A DNA stretch of 64,000 nt from Lentisphaera profundi. GTDB lineage: Bacteria > Verrucomicrobiota > Lentisphaeria > Lentisphaerales > Lentisphaeraceae. Positions within the stretch are counted from its first letter, which is position 1, and each line of letters begins with the position of its first letter. Location of the stretch: positions 1 to 64,000 of the forward strand of contig NZ_CP117812.1 of assembly GCF_028728065.1 (NCBI RefSeq), given 5' to 3'. The notes under the pieces were generated by a model. That model did not search any database. It was not told where the DNA came from and was given only the letters and a program-made list of their open reading frames with translations. This document shows positions 54,373 through 62,667 of this stretch, in pieces. The translations under genes were made by a program, and so were the position numbers.

Positions 54373-55716
54373 TTACCTTTCGTGTAAACCGCTCTCAAGA
54401 GTGGTATAAATTGGTTTTAATAAATATTGAAAGACTGTTTTATTGCCGGTAATAATATCGACTTCGGAAGTCATGCCGGGCAAGAGCTTGTGTTCTTTGA
54501 TGCTTCCAAGGTAAACTTGTTTGGGACTTACCCAACCTTTGTAGAAAAGACCTCCTCGTTCGTCGGAAAAAGTCGTCGGTGAAATACGCGTAATTGTCCC
54601 TTCAATAGAGCCATAGCGTGAGAAATCGTAAGTATCTAGTTTTACTTGAGTATTTTGGCCAGTTTTGACAAAGCCGATATCTTTTGGTGAGATTTTAATT
54701 TCAATACTGTAACCCGTGTTGATGGGGACAATTTCCGCGACGACGCCACCAGCAGGTATGACGGAGCCAATAGAGCTACGGGGGAGGCTTTTTATAATGC
54801 CAGCAATAGGTGATTTAAGTGTATTTTTATCAAGATTCGAACTGGATTCTTTGATTTGTTCCGTAAGTCCAGCGAGATCAACTAAGACTTGGCTACGCAA
54901 TTGAAGCGCCTCAGAAAAAAACGAGCGTTTTATTTTGTCGACATTAGCTTCTACGCCTTCTAGCTGCTCAGTTAGATTTTTGCGATTATTTTGAGCACTA
55001 ATTAAACGGTTACTCACTTCGGCTTCTTGTTTCCGCGCATTGAGAATCTCGAGTTTAGAGACGGAGTCAGCTTTTTCGAGATCTTCATACATTTTGAGGA
55101 TTTCTTTATCTGCAGCTGCCTGCCTCCTCAAAGCGGGTAATTTACGATCAATTCCCCTGATTTGTTCTTGGATTGCATCTGATTTTTCCATTTCAACCGC
55201 AATGGAGGAAAAGAGTGCTTTATTACGACCGAGAAGCTCTTCTCTTTCTTCTTCAATGAGGTGGTGATATTTTTTTTCTAATTGGGTAAAATCGGGTTTG
55301 CGTTCCTGTACAAATGCTTTGAGTAACTCAGATTTTATTTGTAGGCCAATTTGTTTAGTACTGAGGCGATTTAATTCAGTGGAGGCATGAACAGGGTCAA
55401 AGGCTAAGAGCAGTTGTCCCTTCTCAACAATGTCGCCTTCTTTACAGAACAGTTCTGTTATTTGCCCACCCTCTAAACTCTGAATAATTTGCAGGTCACC
55501 AACGGGAATGACTTGCCCATGTGTCTTGGTGACTTCATCAATTGAGGTACTTGCGGCCCAAAAAATACCGCTACAAATAAAAATGGTGGTGAGTATAATA
55601 ACTGTAGAGATGGCTTTTTTATTGGAGTCGAGATGATTGAGAGAAGATTCGTTAAAAACAGTTTGTGGTTGGTTTTTAGCGAGTTCAATAATTTCTTTGT
55701 ATTGATTTTTTTTCAT
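54373..55716 (-). CDS. HlyD-type periplasmic adaptor (membrane fusion protein) of a type I secretion system
   Basis: A 447-residue protein: cytoplasmic N terminus, one membrane segment (about residues 37-55), then a lipoyl half (QVIPVGDLQIIQSLEGGQI and FCKEGDIVEKGQLLLAFDP), a long coiled coil (about 115-290), the second lipoyl half (LKSPIAGIIKSLPRSSIGSV) and a beta-barrel/C-terminal region with GMTSEVDIITGNKTVFQYLL, close to the C-terminal signature of LapC/HlyD-like adaptors. It should bridge the ABC exporter in the inner membrane and the outer-membrane channel. It overlaps the upstream ABC gene by 4 nt and is followed 10 nt later by the adhesin gene. Confidence 0.93.
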   Translation of the reverse strand: MKKNQYKEIIELAKNQPQTVFNESSLNHLDSNKKAISTVIILTTIFICSGIFWAASTSIDEVTKTHGQVIPVGDLQIIQSLEGGQITELFCKEGDIVEKGQLLLAFDPVHASTELNRLSTKQIGLQIKSELLKAFVQERKPDFTQLEKKYHHLIEEEREELLGRNKALFSSIAVEMEKSDAIQEQIRGIDRKLPALRRQAAADKEILKMYEDLEKADSVSKLEILNARKQEAEVSNRLISAQNNRKNLTEQLEGVEANVDKIKRSFFSEALQLRSQVLVDLAGLTEQIKESSSNLDKNTLKSPIAGIIKSLPRSSIGSVIPAGGVVAEIVPINTGYSIEIKISPKDIGFVKTGQNTQVKLDTYDFSRYGSIEGTITRISPTTFSDERGGLFYKGWVSPKQVYLGSIKEHKLLPGMTSEVDIITGNKTVFQYLLKPIYTTLESGLHER

Positions 55717-57776
55717 GCGGAAACCTCAGGTTTTTTTTCAATAGGGCCAAAGTGAGCGACTGATCCTTTATCAAGGATAAGAGCGTTATCGGCGAGTTGC
55801 ATTAATTCGGCACAGAGGGTTGTGAAGAAGATTGTTTTATGTCCATGAATTTGTTCAAGTAAATAGATGAAGAGCGCTTTTTCTTTAGGATAATGAGCGC
55901 TCAGATTGATGTCTAGCAGTACAATGGGGGCATCTTTAATAAAGATATTCATCACTGAGAGGTGTCTCTTTAAATAGGGATCATCTAAGTCAGCCAATTC
56001 AGTTTCTAAAGTTTTACCGCAATCAAGAAGTTCTTTAGTGAACAAATGGGCCTCACATAAACTTTTGATTTTCTCTAATGAGCACTGAGGATTGAGTTCA
56101 TGAAGAAAATCTATAATAGAGATGTGAGACCGTGGAACCCACTCACCCGCATAAGATAATTCATCACGAAAATGATAAGCATTAATATTTTTTAAATTAC
56201 TAGTGCCGATCATAGCTTTGCCTGATTGGGCATCAATAGTTTTTGTGAGGATATTTATAAGAGTTGATTTTCCGCTATTATTAGGACCTGCAATGGCCGT
56301 GGTACTCTTAGCTTCTGACTCAAAACTAACCCCAGCGAGAGCAGGATCTTGGCTATTGTTGTAGCGGAAAACGACATTATCAAATTTAAAGCCCGCAGTT
56401 TCAGTAAAGATGTTTTCTCCGGAAGATTTTTCGTCTTCAATGGGAATATAACGATCAATTTGTGCGAGCGTATTTTTGAATTTAGGTAAGCGACCAAAAG
56501 ACATAGCGGAGGACTGTATAGGTGAGGTCACTCGACGAGCGAGCATCATCGCCGCAATGAGGTCGCCAGCAGTTAATTTTTGATCCATCACTAAATAAAT
56601 ACCCGTGGCCATTGTGGCGAGACTCGTAAATTGGCTCAATACATATGATGAGTTTTGCATGAGCTGAGACAGCTTGATTTGAGTGCGATTTGCCTTGACG
56701 CTAATTTTATTAAAGTCATGATAGCGTGCTAACCAAGAATTTTTGAGCGCGGCGGCCTCGAGTTGCTGAGCATGGCGAGCCAAATCTATTTCGAGATTAA
56801 GCTTTTCCTTCTGAGCATAAGAAGAACTCATCGAGGATTGGCTTATGAGTTTATTAAAGAAAGGAATAATTAGGGCATAAATGACAATCGAAATTAAAGG
56901 CACAAGAACTAACCATCCTCCTGTGATAAAAATAGTAATGAGTGAAATGCTTAAGAAAGGTATATCTAAGAGTGATAAGCCTGAATTACTAATGAAAAAA
57001 CTACGGATGGCATCGATTTCTTTAAAACGACCAATCAGGTTTTGGTAGGGTTGGTTAGCACTTTGTAGAAAAGGTAAATTAAGGATTTTTCGGCCATATG
57101 ATAAAGTGAGTTTATAGGTCCATGAGCGACAAATATTAGCAGCCAATCTCACACGAACAAAGCGGAAGCTAAACAGAAAAATCATTGCTAGAACAGCCCC
57201 AAAAGCTAAGTGGCTTAAAGTATTAATCGACTTTGAAGGAATGGCCATATCATAGACGTGTCTGGTGAAGAGCGGAATGACAAGAGCTAAGAAGCCTAAG
57301 ATAGATGAGATCCCCAAAGCTAATATGATTTTCGGCCAAAACAGTTGTAGGCTGGTCCAGGACCAAGAACGGATTTTAGCTGAGTGATCAGTCAAGTCAA
57401 GGACTTTAAAAACATTGACTTTATGCGGACGGTCAATAGCAGATAGTTGTTCTCCGTTGTGAACGAGTAGTTGATCCCCTTTATCTTCTAGAATAACAAG
57501 CATTTCTTGATTGATCTCTGCAATGGCAATATGATCAAGAGGAGTTTGCGAGAGTTTATTTTCTTCGAGTACGTAACCCAGGCTAAGAAGAATGAGATGA
57601 ATGGAGCTCGAATCAAGTTTTGGTTGTTGACTGATGATGCTCGCCAATTGATTGGAGGTTCCTTGCCAATTAACAGCGCTTAAAATGATGGGTAGGGTCT
57701 TTAAGCACGCATGATCCTGTTCAAGCGATTCAATAAGTTCAATGACATCTTGATAAATTTTTTCTGAGTTATGCAT
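55713..57776 (-). CDS. T1SS ABC exporter subunit, C39-like N terminus, ATPase motifs mostly degenerate
   Basis: A 687-residue protein with the layout of LapB/HlyB exporters: an N-terminal C39-peptidase-like domain (about 1-130) without a catalytic Cys at the expected position, a six-segment membrane domain (about 145-430) and a nucleotide-binding domain (about 455-687). The Walker A is intact (GPNNSGKST). The ABC signature is unrecognisable (DPYLKRHLSV in its place), the Walker B reads IVLLDINLS with Asn where the catalytic Glu should be, and the switch His is Thr (IFFTTLC). It may bind ATP but should hydrolyse it poorly. It overlaps its ABC partner by 8 nt and the adaptor gene by 4 nt. Confidence 0.88.
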   Translation of the reverse strand: MHNSEKIYQDVIELIESLEQDHACLKTLPIILSAVNWQGTSNQLASIISQQPKLDSSSIHLILLSLGYVLEENKLSQTPLDHIAIAEINQEMLVILEDKGDQLLVHNGEQLSAIDRPHKVNVFKVLDLTDHSAKIRSWSWTSLQLFWPKIILALGISSILGFLALVIPLFTRHVYDMAIPSKSINTLSHLAFGAVLAMIFLFSFRFVRVRLAANICRSWTYKLTLSYGRKILNLPFLQSANQPYQNLIGRFKEIDAIRSFFISNSGLSLLDIPFLSISLITIFITGGWLVLVPLISIVIYALIIPFFNKLISQSSMSSSYAQKEKLNLEIDLARHAQQLEAAALKNSWLARYHDFNKISVKANRTQIKLSQLMQNSSYVLSQFTSLATMATGIYLVMDQKLTAGDLIAAMMLARRVTSPIQSSAMSFGRLPKFKNTLAQIDRYIPIEDEKSSGENIFTETAGFKFDNVVFRYNNSQDPALAGVSFESEAKSTTAIAGPNNSGKSTLINILTKTIDAQSGKAMIGTSNLKNINAYHFRDELSYAGEWVPRSHISIIDFLHELNPQCSLEKIKSLCEAHLFTKELLDCGKTLETELADLDDPYLKRHLSVMNIFIKDAPIVLLDINLSAHYPKEKALFIYLLEQIHGHKTIFFTTLCAELMQLADNALILDKGSVAHFGPIEKKPEVSA

Positions 57777-59304
57777 TAGCGACCTCCATTGCTGCCATCA
57801 AAGCAGCTTTTTGTGCGGATCTCGCTTCTGCTTGCTTCTTTTCTTCAAGAAGAAACTCATTCTTAGTTAACATCAGAGGATCCTTTACTAAAATCATAAA
57901 ATCATCTAATGAGTGAATGAAACTGATGAAACGCCAACGAGAAGCGGGGTCAAAAGAGCTTAAAATATCTTCAATGAGAATAAATTTTTTATTAGAAATC
58001 AGAGCTCGAATAAGAGCGATTTGTATTTTGGTTGACTTGTCATAGAAATCGAATCTATCGTTATTAACAGGATCCTCGTAGCCCTTGGGGAGCTTGTTGA
58101 AATATTCATGGAGTCCGAGTTGTCCTGCATAATCCAAGGCCTCACTGGCGTAGATTTTTTTAAAGGCAGTTAAATTTTCAATTATGGTGCCTGAAAACAA
58201 AGGGCAATGGCCGTCGATTTTAATAAAGTCAGGTTCTGAAATTCTATGATTATTGTATTTTAAATCAAAATCGTCAAGATTATCGAGAAGGTAAACACCT
58301 TCAATGCAGGGAGTGCTGTGAATACTAATAGTTTGAATCTGAAAAAACTCTTTGAAATCTTGGTTTTCAAAATGACTCAGCTCTTCTTTTGCGAGGGCAT
58401 TTTCCTGTAAGCGTACACCGGTGTTGAGTAATGCACCTACGGGAGCAATACAACGCCCTGCCAAGATAGAACAAGCTGCTAGGGCTCCCGTAGTTAACTC
58501 TCCTTGAATAACTTTGTAAGCACCAAAGCTAATGACGGATATGGTGGAGAGCTGACTAAGGACTTGGATAATGGAGCTCAGGTGAGATTGAAGTGCTGCC
58601 TGGCGAGTCGTGTTAGAAATATGATCGCTTAGGATGTTGTTTAGTTGCGCTTCTTCAATAGCAACTAAATTATTTTTTTTCTTTGAATCAAGATGAAAGA
58701 AAAAGCCATACAGTCGTGCTTGGAGGTTTTGTTCATTGCTTTCTTTTGTAAGCGATATTCGTTTTGCGTAACGGGAAAGAGTAAGACTGCTGATGATCGC
58801 AATGATGAAGAGAACTCCAGGAACTAAAGCCACATCTCCAGCTAAAAACCAGAGGATATAAAGGTAGAAAAACACGAAGGGTAAGTCAAGTAAAGCGACA
58901 ATGCTTTGGCCGGAATAATTGTTTTTGAGGATATTTAATTTATCAAAAAAAGTACGAACTCGAATGGGGCTATACTCTTTCGATGAAGTCATTATTTTAT
59001 CGGCTAATAGAATGGGAGCATCAAGTGCATAGGCTTCGCTATAGATCTGCAGTACTAAGGCCCTTAGATAGCGGAATAAGCCATCGATTACAACAGCGAT
59101 AAAAGCTGCTGAGAAAAGTAATAAAGCGGTCGAAACGGAATTATTACCTAAAATTCTATCGTAGACATGAAGCATGACAATAGGAACAGTTAAGCCTAGG
59201 ATATTAATCATAAAAGACGCCGCTAAGACATCTAGATGGATGTTTAAAAAAGGAACTATAGTTTTTGTTTTGGGCATGATAAATTTCGTCCTACCATCCA
59301 CCAC
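57769..59304 (-). CDS. T1SS ABC exporter partner subunit with no Walker A
   Basis: A 511-residue membrane protein with a type I exporter transmembrane domain (about 20-320; PIVMLHVYDRILGNNS, LLDLPFVFFYLYILWFLAGD are family-like) and a shrunken nucleotide-binding domain. No Walker A is found. A Q-loop-like PLFSGTIIENL remains. The signature position reads YDKSTKIQIALIRAL, and the Walker B is FILIEDILSSFD, with Glu-Asp instead of Asp-Glu. It is therefore a non-catalytic partner, suggesting a heterodimeric transporter with the next gene. The start may be 59304, overlapping the channel gene by 14 nt, or the ATG at 59277 behind TAGGACG. Confidence 0.82.
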   Translation of the reverse strand: MVDGRTKFIMPKTKTIVPFLNIHLDVLAASFMINILGLTVPIVMLHVYDRILGNNSVSTALLLFSAAFIAVVIDGLFRYLRALVLQIYSEAYALDAPILLADKIMTSSKEYSPIRVRTFFDKLNILKNNYSGQSIVALLDLPFVFFYLYILWFLAGDVALVPGVLFIIAIISSLTLSRYAKRISLTKESNEQNLQARLYGFFFHLDSKKKNNLVAIEEAQLNNILSDHISNTTRQAALQSHLSSIIQVLSQLSTISVISFGAYKVIQGELTTGALAACSILAGRCIAPVGALLNTGVRLQENALAKEELSHFENQDFKEFFQIQTISIHSTPCIEGVYLLDNLDDFDLKYNNHRISEPDFIKIDGHCPLFSGTIIENLTAFKKIYASEALDYAGQLGLHEYFNKLPKGYEDPVNNDRFDFYDKSTKIQIALIRALISNKKFILIEDILSSFDPASRWRFISFIHSLDDFMILVKDPLMLTKNEFLLEEKKQAEARSAQKAALMAAMEVANA

Positions 59305-60670
59305 CTAGGCTTATAAAGACTTTCGAAGTTTGAGAGAGAACTTCACGGTAGTTATCCAAGTAACGTTGCTTTGAATTGATTAGCGTCCGCTCAACTTCAA
59401 ATACTTCAAGATGTGAAATAAGTCCAGTCTCAAAGCGTTTCATCGTTTGTTGGTAAGAGACTTCCAATTGATTAGTACGTTCTTTTTCGATGGCTAATTG
59501 CTGACGGCGGTATTTGATGTTCATTATTGCTTCTTCAACATCATTAACTGCGGAGAGTAGAGATTTTTTGTACTCTATTTGTTTTGATTCAACAAAAACT
59601 CCGCGGCGTTCAAGTTCAACTTTAGTAGCAGGATCAAGTGCAGGGAAAGAGATTTTAGGTAAAACTGAAAGAACCCAATTATCGGTGATGCTCGCTAAGC
59701 TTGCAGAGGACATTGTGTAGTCTAGACCTACAGAGACTTGGGGAAGGCGTGCCACTCTTGCGGACTCTTCGTTAAAGTAAGCTTCACGTAAACGTAAGTC
59801 AGCGGCAATAACGTCGGGTCGTCGCGAGATAAGTGAAAAGCTCAATTCTTTTGGAGGCTCTGGAATACTTATGCTTTGTGTCATTTTTTGATGTTCAAGC
59901 GTAATCGCATGAGGAGCTCTACCAAGTAGCAGATTGAGTTGCATAGCGAGGACTTCTCGTTGACGTTCAATATTGACTAAGTCTGATTTTAAACGGAGTA
60001 CTTCCGCTTTTTGGGATGATGCTTGTTCTTTATTTGCGAGACCAATTTTTTCTCTATTGACGTACATGCGCAAAATCTCTTCAGTATCTTTAATAGCCCA
60101 TTCATGAAGTGACTGTTGTTCATCAAGCATGCGAATATTGAAGTAGATATTCGCCATGTCATTGATGACTTTTAGGTAGGCGCCGCGGTAATCGGCTTCA
60201 GTAGCTTTGTATTCAGCTAAAGCACCGCGACTAGCGGCTTCTAAGCGGCCCCAAATATCGGCTTCCCAGCTCACATGAGCATTAAATTTTGAACGAGATT
60301 TGAAGTTGCCATCATCACTACTAGTAGATCCAGGCTGAGAGATGCTGGAACTAAGTTTTGGGATTTTGTCGAACTGAGCATCAGACACAGCTAAGCGAGC
60401 GAGATCGACTCTTTTAACTAATAATTTAAGATCTAAGTTTTGGTCTACTGCCTGTAAGATAAGGTCATTTAATGTGGGATCATCAAAAGCTTGCCACCAA
60501 TCTTTATTAATTTTGAATGGACTCTTTGAAGTAAAATCTGCTTTTGCATCATTTTCGACAGATTTAGAAATCTCATTTTTTTTATTAATTTGCTTCGTTT
60601 CTACATCTTTCATGTTTCCACAGGAAACCATAGCTAGAGTGGCACTGAGTGCCATAAAAGTGTTTTTCAT
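59291..60670 (-). CDS. TolC/NodT-type outer-membrane channel lipoprotein
   Basis: A 459-residue outer-membrane efflux protein. The signal sequence ends in a lipobox (LAMVSC, Cys at about residue 17), so it is lipidated, as in the NodT subgroup. Two tandem coiled-coil/strand repeats are visible (WWQAFDDPTLNDLILQAVDQ, LDLKLLVKRVDLARLAV; later SFSLISRRPDVIAADLRLRE, the PDV motif). It is the leading gene of the adhesin-export operon and would supply the channel through which the giant adhesin leaves the cell. Lipid-anchored channels are more usual for RND pumps, so this is a slightly unusual T1SS component. Confidence 0.9.
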   Translation of the reverse strand: MKNTFMALSATLAMVSCGNMKDVETKQINKKNEISKSVENDAKADFTSKSPFKINKDWWQAFDDPTLNDLILQAVDQNLDLKLLVKRVDLARLAVSDAQFDKIPKLSSSISQPGSTSSDDGNFKSRSKFNAHVSWEADIWGRLEAASRGALAEYKATEADYRGAYLKVINDMANIYFNIRMLDEQQSLHEWAIKDTEEILRMYVNREKIGLANKEQASSQKAEVLRLKSDLVNIERQREVLAMQLNLLLGRAPHAITLEHQKMTQSISIPEPPKELSFSLISRRPDVIAADLRLREAYFNEESARVARLPQVSVGLDYTMSSASLASITDNWVLSVLPKISFPALDPATKVELERRGVFVESKQIEYKKSLLSAVNDVEEAIMNIKYRRQQLAIEKERTNQLEVSYQQTMKRFETGLISHLEVFEVERTLINSKQRYLDNYREVLSQTSKVFISLGGGW

Positions 60671-60760
60671 ATTTAACTCCCAAAATATTATATGAGGATA
60701 ATATAATTGTGGAGGCTACCGTTGCACTACTTTTTTCAGTAGGTTTTACAAATTAGCAGA

Positions 60761-60791
60761 AAAAAAAGCCCAAAACCGAAGTTTTGGGCTT
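60761..60791 (-). terminator. Rho-independent terminator of tRNA-Gly
   Basis: The 11-bp stem and TTCG loop start 4 nt after the tRNA 3' end on the minus strand and are followed by a run of T. This is the original of the copy at 38143-38173. Confidence 0.9.
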
Positions 60792-60812
60792 AAGAGCGAG
60801 TGATGAGACTCG
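60761..60812. repeat. direct repeat copy 2 (attL-like), within intact tRNA-Gly and its terminator
   Basis: The 52-base partner of 38143-38194. It starts in the A-run of the terminator and ends inside the T arm of the tRNA. The tRNA sequence continues intact beyond 60812, so this is the reconstituted or original target copy. Confidence 0.85.
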
Positions 60813-60866
60813 AACTCACAACATTCACCTTGGCAAGGTGATGCTCTACCATTGAGCTACACTCGC
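60795..60866 (-). tRNA. tRNA-Gly, anticodon GCC
   Basis: A 72-nt cloverleaf on the minus strand. The acceptor stem GCGAGTG pairs with CACTCGC, the D arm contains AGCTCAATGGTAGAGC, the anticodon loop is CTTGCCAAG in a closed stem, and the T loop is GTTCGAGTC. The discriminator base is T, as is common for glycine tRNAs in many bacteria, and no CCA is encoded. It is the integration target of the neighbouring island: its last 18 nt are duplicated 22.6 kb away. Confidence 0.95.
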
Positions 60867-61015
60867 GTTGTTGAGGATGATAATACACACAGTTTTATTT
60901 TGATCAACTGGCTTTGAAGAAAAAAACTGTTTTTTTCTATTTGTGTTTTTAGGGTGAAGTTAATGAACTCAGCTCAAGAGAGAGCGAGCGGACTTTAGGT
61001 AGCCAAGAGCTTATT

Positions 61016-61456
61016 TTATTTATCTCTATGTTTATAAGTCATTTGTAGGTATTCTTGAGCCATTTCGGGAGTCAATAATTCGAGCATGAAGTGATTATCA
61101 ATCCAAAATTCCACCACGCGAAAAGATCCACGACGAAATTCTGCGGCATGCCAATTTTGCTCTTTTGCGATACTTAAAATTTCTTGAGTGGACAGATCAC
61201 AAGAAATAGCAGCGTGTACGGCAGTGTAGTGCGGAGTTTCTTGAATTTGAAAATGACAGGCTTCCGTGGCATTGCCTGGGCGCAGGCTGGTATCGGCGGG
61301 ATAGATTTCTAAAGCAGAGCCAAAGTCGTCACCAAACCACAGCATGTAAGCATTCGGTGTAGGAGAGAAATCCGTGATTTTACCCTTGAAGATTTTTTGA
61401 AGGACGAGAGCGGTTTCTTTTGGCTTGAGTGTGGGGATTGAAATATGATGGATCAT
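61016..61456 (-). CDS. VOC (glyoxalase-fold) superfamily-like protein
   Basis: About 146 residues from the ATG at 61456; the TTG at 61471 is less likely because it lies in the GAGG ribosome-binding stretch. The start MIHHISIPTLKPKETALVL and two similar beta-alpha-beta-beta-beta-like halves (the second from HYTAVHAAISCD to HFMLELLTPE) fit the vicinal-oxygen-chelate fold. A His early in the protein and Glu near the end (MLELL) are possible metal ligands. No specific enzyme can be named. It follows a strong terminator, so it is separately transcribed. Confidence 0.6.
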   Translation of the reverse strand: MIHHISIPTLKPKETALVLQKIFKGKITDFSPTPNAYMLWFGDDFGSALEIYPADTSLRPGNATEACHFQIQETPHYTAVHAAISCDLSTQEILSIAKEQNWHAAEFRRGSFRVVEFWIDNHFMLELLTPEMAQEYLQMTYKHRDK

Positions 61457-61555
61457 TAGTGGGGGCCTCAAGCTTATTTACTTTCTCTTAAGTATATGTG
61501 ATTAAGTTTGAACTTAAAATTTTCTTAGCAATTTAAATACGATCCTTGAGGCCAT

Positions 61556-61587
61556 AAAAAAGCGCCGTTTAAGTAAACGGCGCTTTT
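61556..61587. terminator. bidirectional Rho-independent terminator
   Basis: A perfect 11-bp stem (AGCGCCGTTTA with TAAACGGCGCT, loop AG) has an A-run on one side and TTTT on the other. On the minus strand it ends the FKBP gene 21 nt after its stop. Confidence 0.9.
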
Positions 61588-61607
61588 AGAGAAACTTGAG
61601 TGCTGAA

Positions 61608-62216
61608 TTATTTTACAGCAATAAGCTCGATATCGAATACAAGTGTTTCACAAGGACCGATTTTAGGTGGGCTACCAGCTGCGCCATAAGCGAGTTCGTA
61701 AGGAATGAAAAGTTCCCACTTGTCACCAGCTTTCATGAGCTGAAGAGCTTCCTGCCAGCCTTGAATAACGCCATTAACTGGGAAAGATACTGTTTCGCCA
61801 CGTTGGTATGAGCTATCGAAAACTTCGCCATTAGTGAGGCGACCTTCGTAGTGAGTTTCTACTGTACATGAAGCAGAAGGAGTTTGGCCATCACCACTAT
61901 TGACAACGCGGTACTGAAGACCACTCGCAGTTGTGATGATACCATCTTTCTTGCCGTTTTCAGCTAAGAATTCTTGGCCAGCAACTGCAAGGTGCTTGGA
62001 TTGCTCAGCAGTTTTAGCTTGCATACGCTCTTGAAGCTCACCGAAAATGGCTTGCTCGTCTTCTGCAGTGAATGGGCTATCTTTACCTTCAGAAGCTTCG
62101 AGAATACTAGCTCCGAGAGCAGTGAAATTAAGTTCTTCGGCAAGGCCTTGGCCTTTGAGGTTATCAAAAATTTGACGGCCAATAATGGCAGACAATTTAT
62201 CTTGGTCTGTACTCAT
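61608..62216 (-). CDS. FKBP-type peptidyl-prolyl cis-trans isomerase (FklB-like)
   Basis: A 202-residue protein with no signal peptide, so cytoplasmic. The N-terminal 90 residues are a helical dimerisation domain of the FklB/Mip kind (QEFLAENGKKDGIITTASGL bridges to the core). The C-terminal FKBP domain has VETHYEGRLTNGEVFDSSYQ, VIQGWQEALQLMKAGDKWEL, IPYELAYGAAGSPPKIGPC and TLVFDIELIAV, with the aromatic active-site lining preserved. It accelerates prolyl isomerisation during folding. It is a single-gene transcript closed by a terminator. Confidence 0.93.
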   Translation of the reverse strand: MSTDQDKLSAIIGRQIFDNLKGQGLAEELNFTALGASILEASEGKDSPFTAEDEQAIFGELQERMQAKTAEQSKHLAVAGQEFLAENGKKDGIITTASGLQYRVVNSGDGQTPSASCTVETHYEGRLTNGEVFDSSYQRGETVSFPVNGVIQGWQEALQLMKAGDKWELFIPYELAYGAAGSPPKIGPCETLVFDIELIAVK

Positions 62217-62667
62217 GTCTTTTCCTTGTTATATGTTTGACTGCGTGAGTATAAGCTTAGAGCTCAAGCTGTCAAGTTAAGCAAGGAAAGAGCTCGTGGA
62301 GAACGCAGTAAGCTGAGCTTAAATCACCTACAGTCCATTCAGGAAATAAGATTGAGTTTATCGATTAGCAAATAATAGGTCGACCCAAAGTTTGTGTGTG
62401 AACTGCAAATCCAAAGATTTAAAAATGAGTTCAAAGCCGATGGTTACACCATGTCCAGGACCGTCAGTCGCCTGTAACTTATCAGCACTCCCCAAATTTG
62501 TAAGGATTAATAGAGTTATTAACCATCAAGCGAAGATAGTGGTGACTAGAAGGCACCTCCGGGAGTGTTTTACCTTTAGCCAATGTCATGGTGTAGATGT
62601 TGTTAGAGGCTTCATAGTTCTGCCCATTAATTCCGTTTTGTGATGAGGACCTAAGCGTTAAATAAAT
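62217..62667. other. 451-bp region without a supported gene
   Basis: No gene can be supported. On the minus strand two short open frames read like protein (QNGINGQNYEASNNIYTM then a stop; and ADKLQATDGPGHGVTIGFEL in another frame), but neither has a credible start and neither matches a family I know. A degraded gene 3' end is possible. The promoter of the FKBP gene should be near 62220-62300. Confidence 0.35.

Larger units (their letters stand above)
38143..60812. mobile_element. putative 22.6-kb genomic island inserted at the tRNA-Gly 3' end
   Basis: The outer limits are two identical 52-bp direct repeats (38143-38194 and 60761-60812). Each contains the last 18 nt of tRNA-Gly plus its terminator; one copy is part of the intact tRNA, the other is an isolated fragment. 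This is the classic result of site-specific integration into the 3' end of a tRNA gene. Distance between equivalent points is 22,618 bp. The only genes inside are one complete secretion operon and its cargo; no integrase, transposase or conjugation gene is present. The element may have lost its recombinase, been moved in trans, or arisen by duplication of a tRNA region. A step to higher GC inside the adhesin supports mixed ancestry. Confidence 0.7.

Noticed and set aside
62392-62643. 83-codon + strand open frame before the arginine dihydrolase-like gene
   Set aside because: No ribosome-binding site, odd composition, and no recognisable family; the opposite strand is no better supported.
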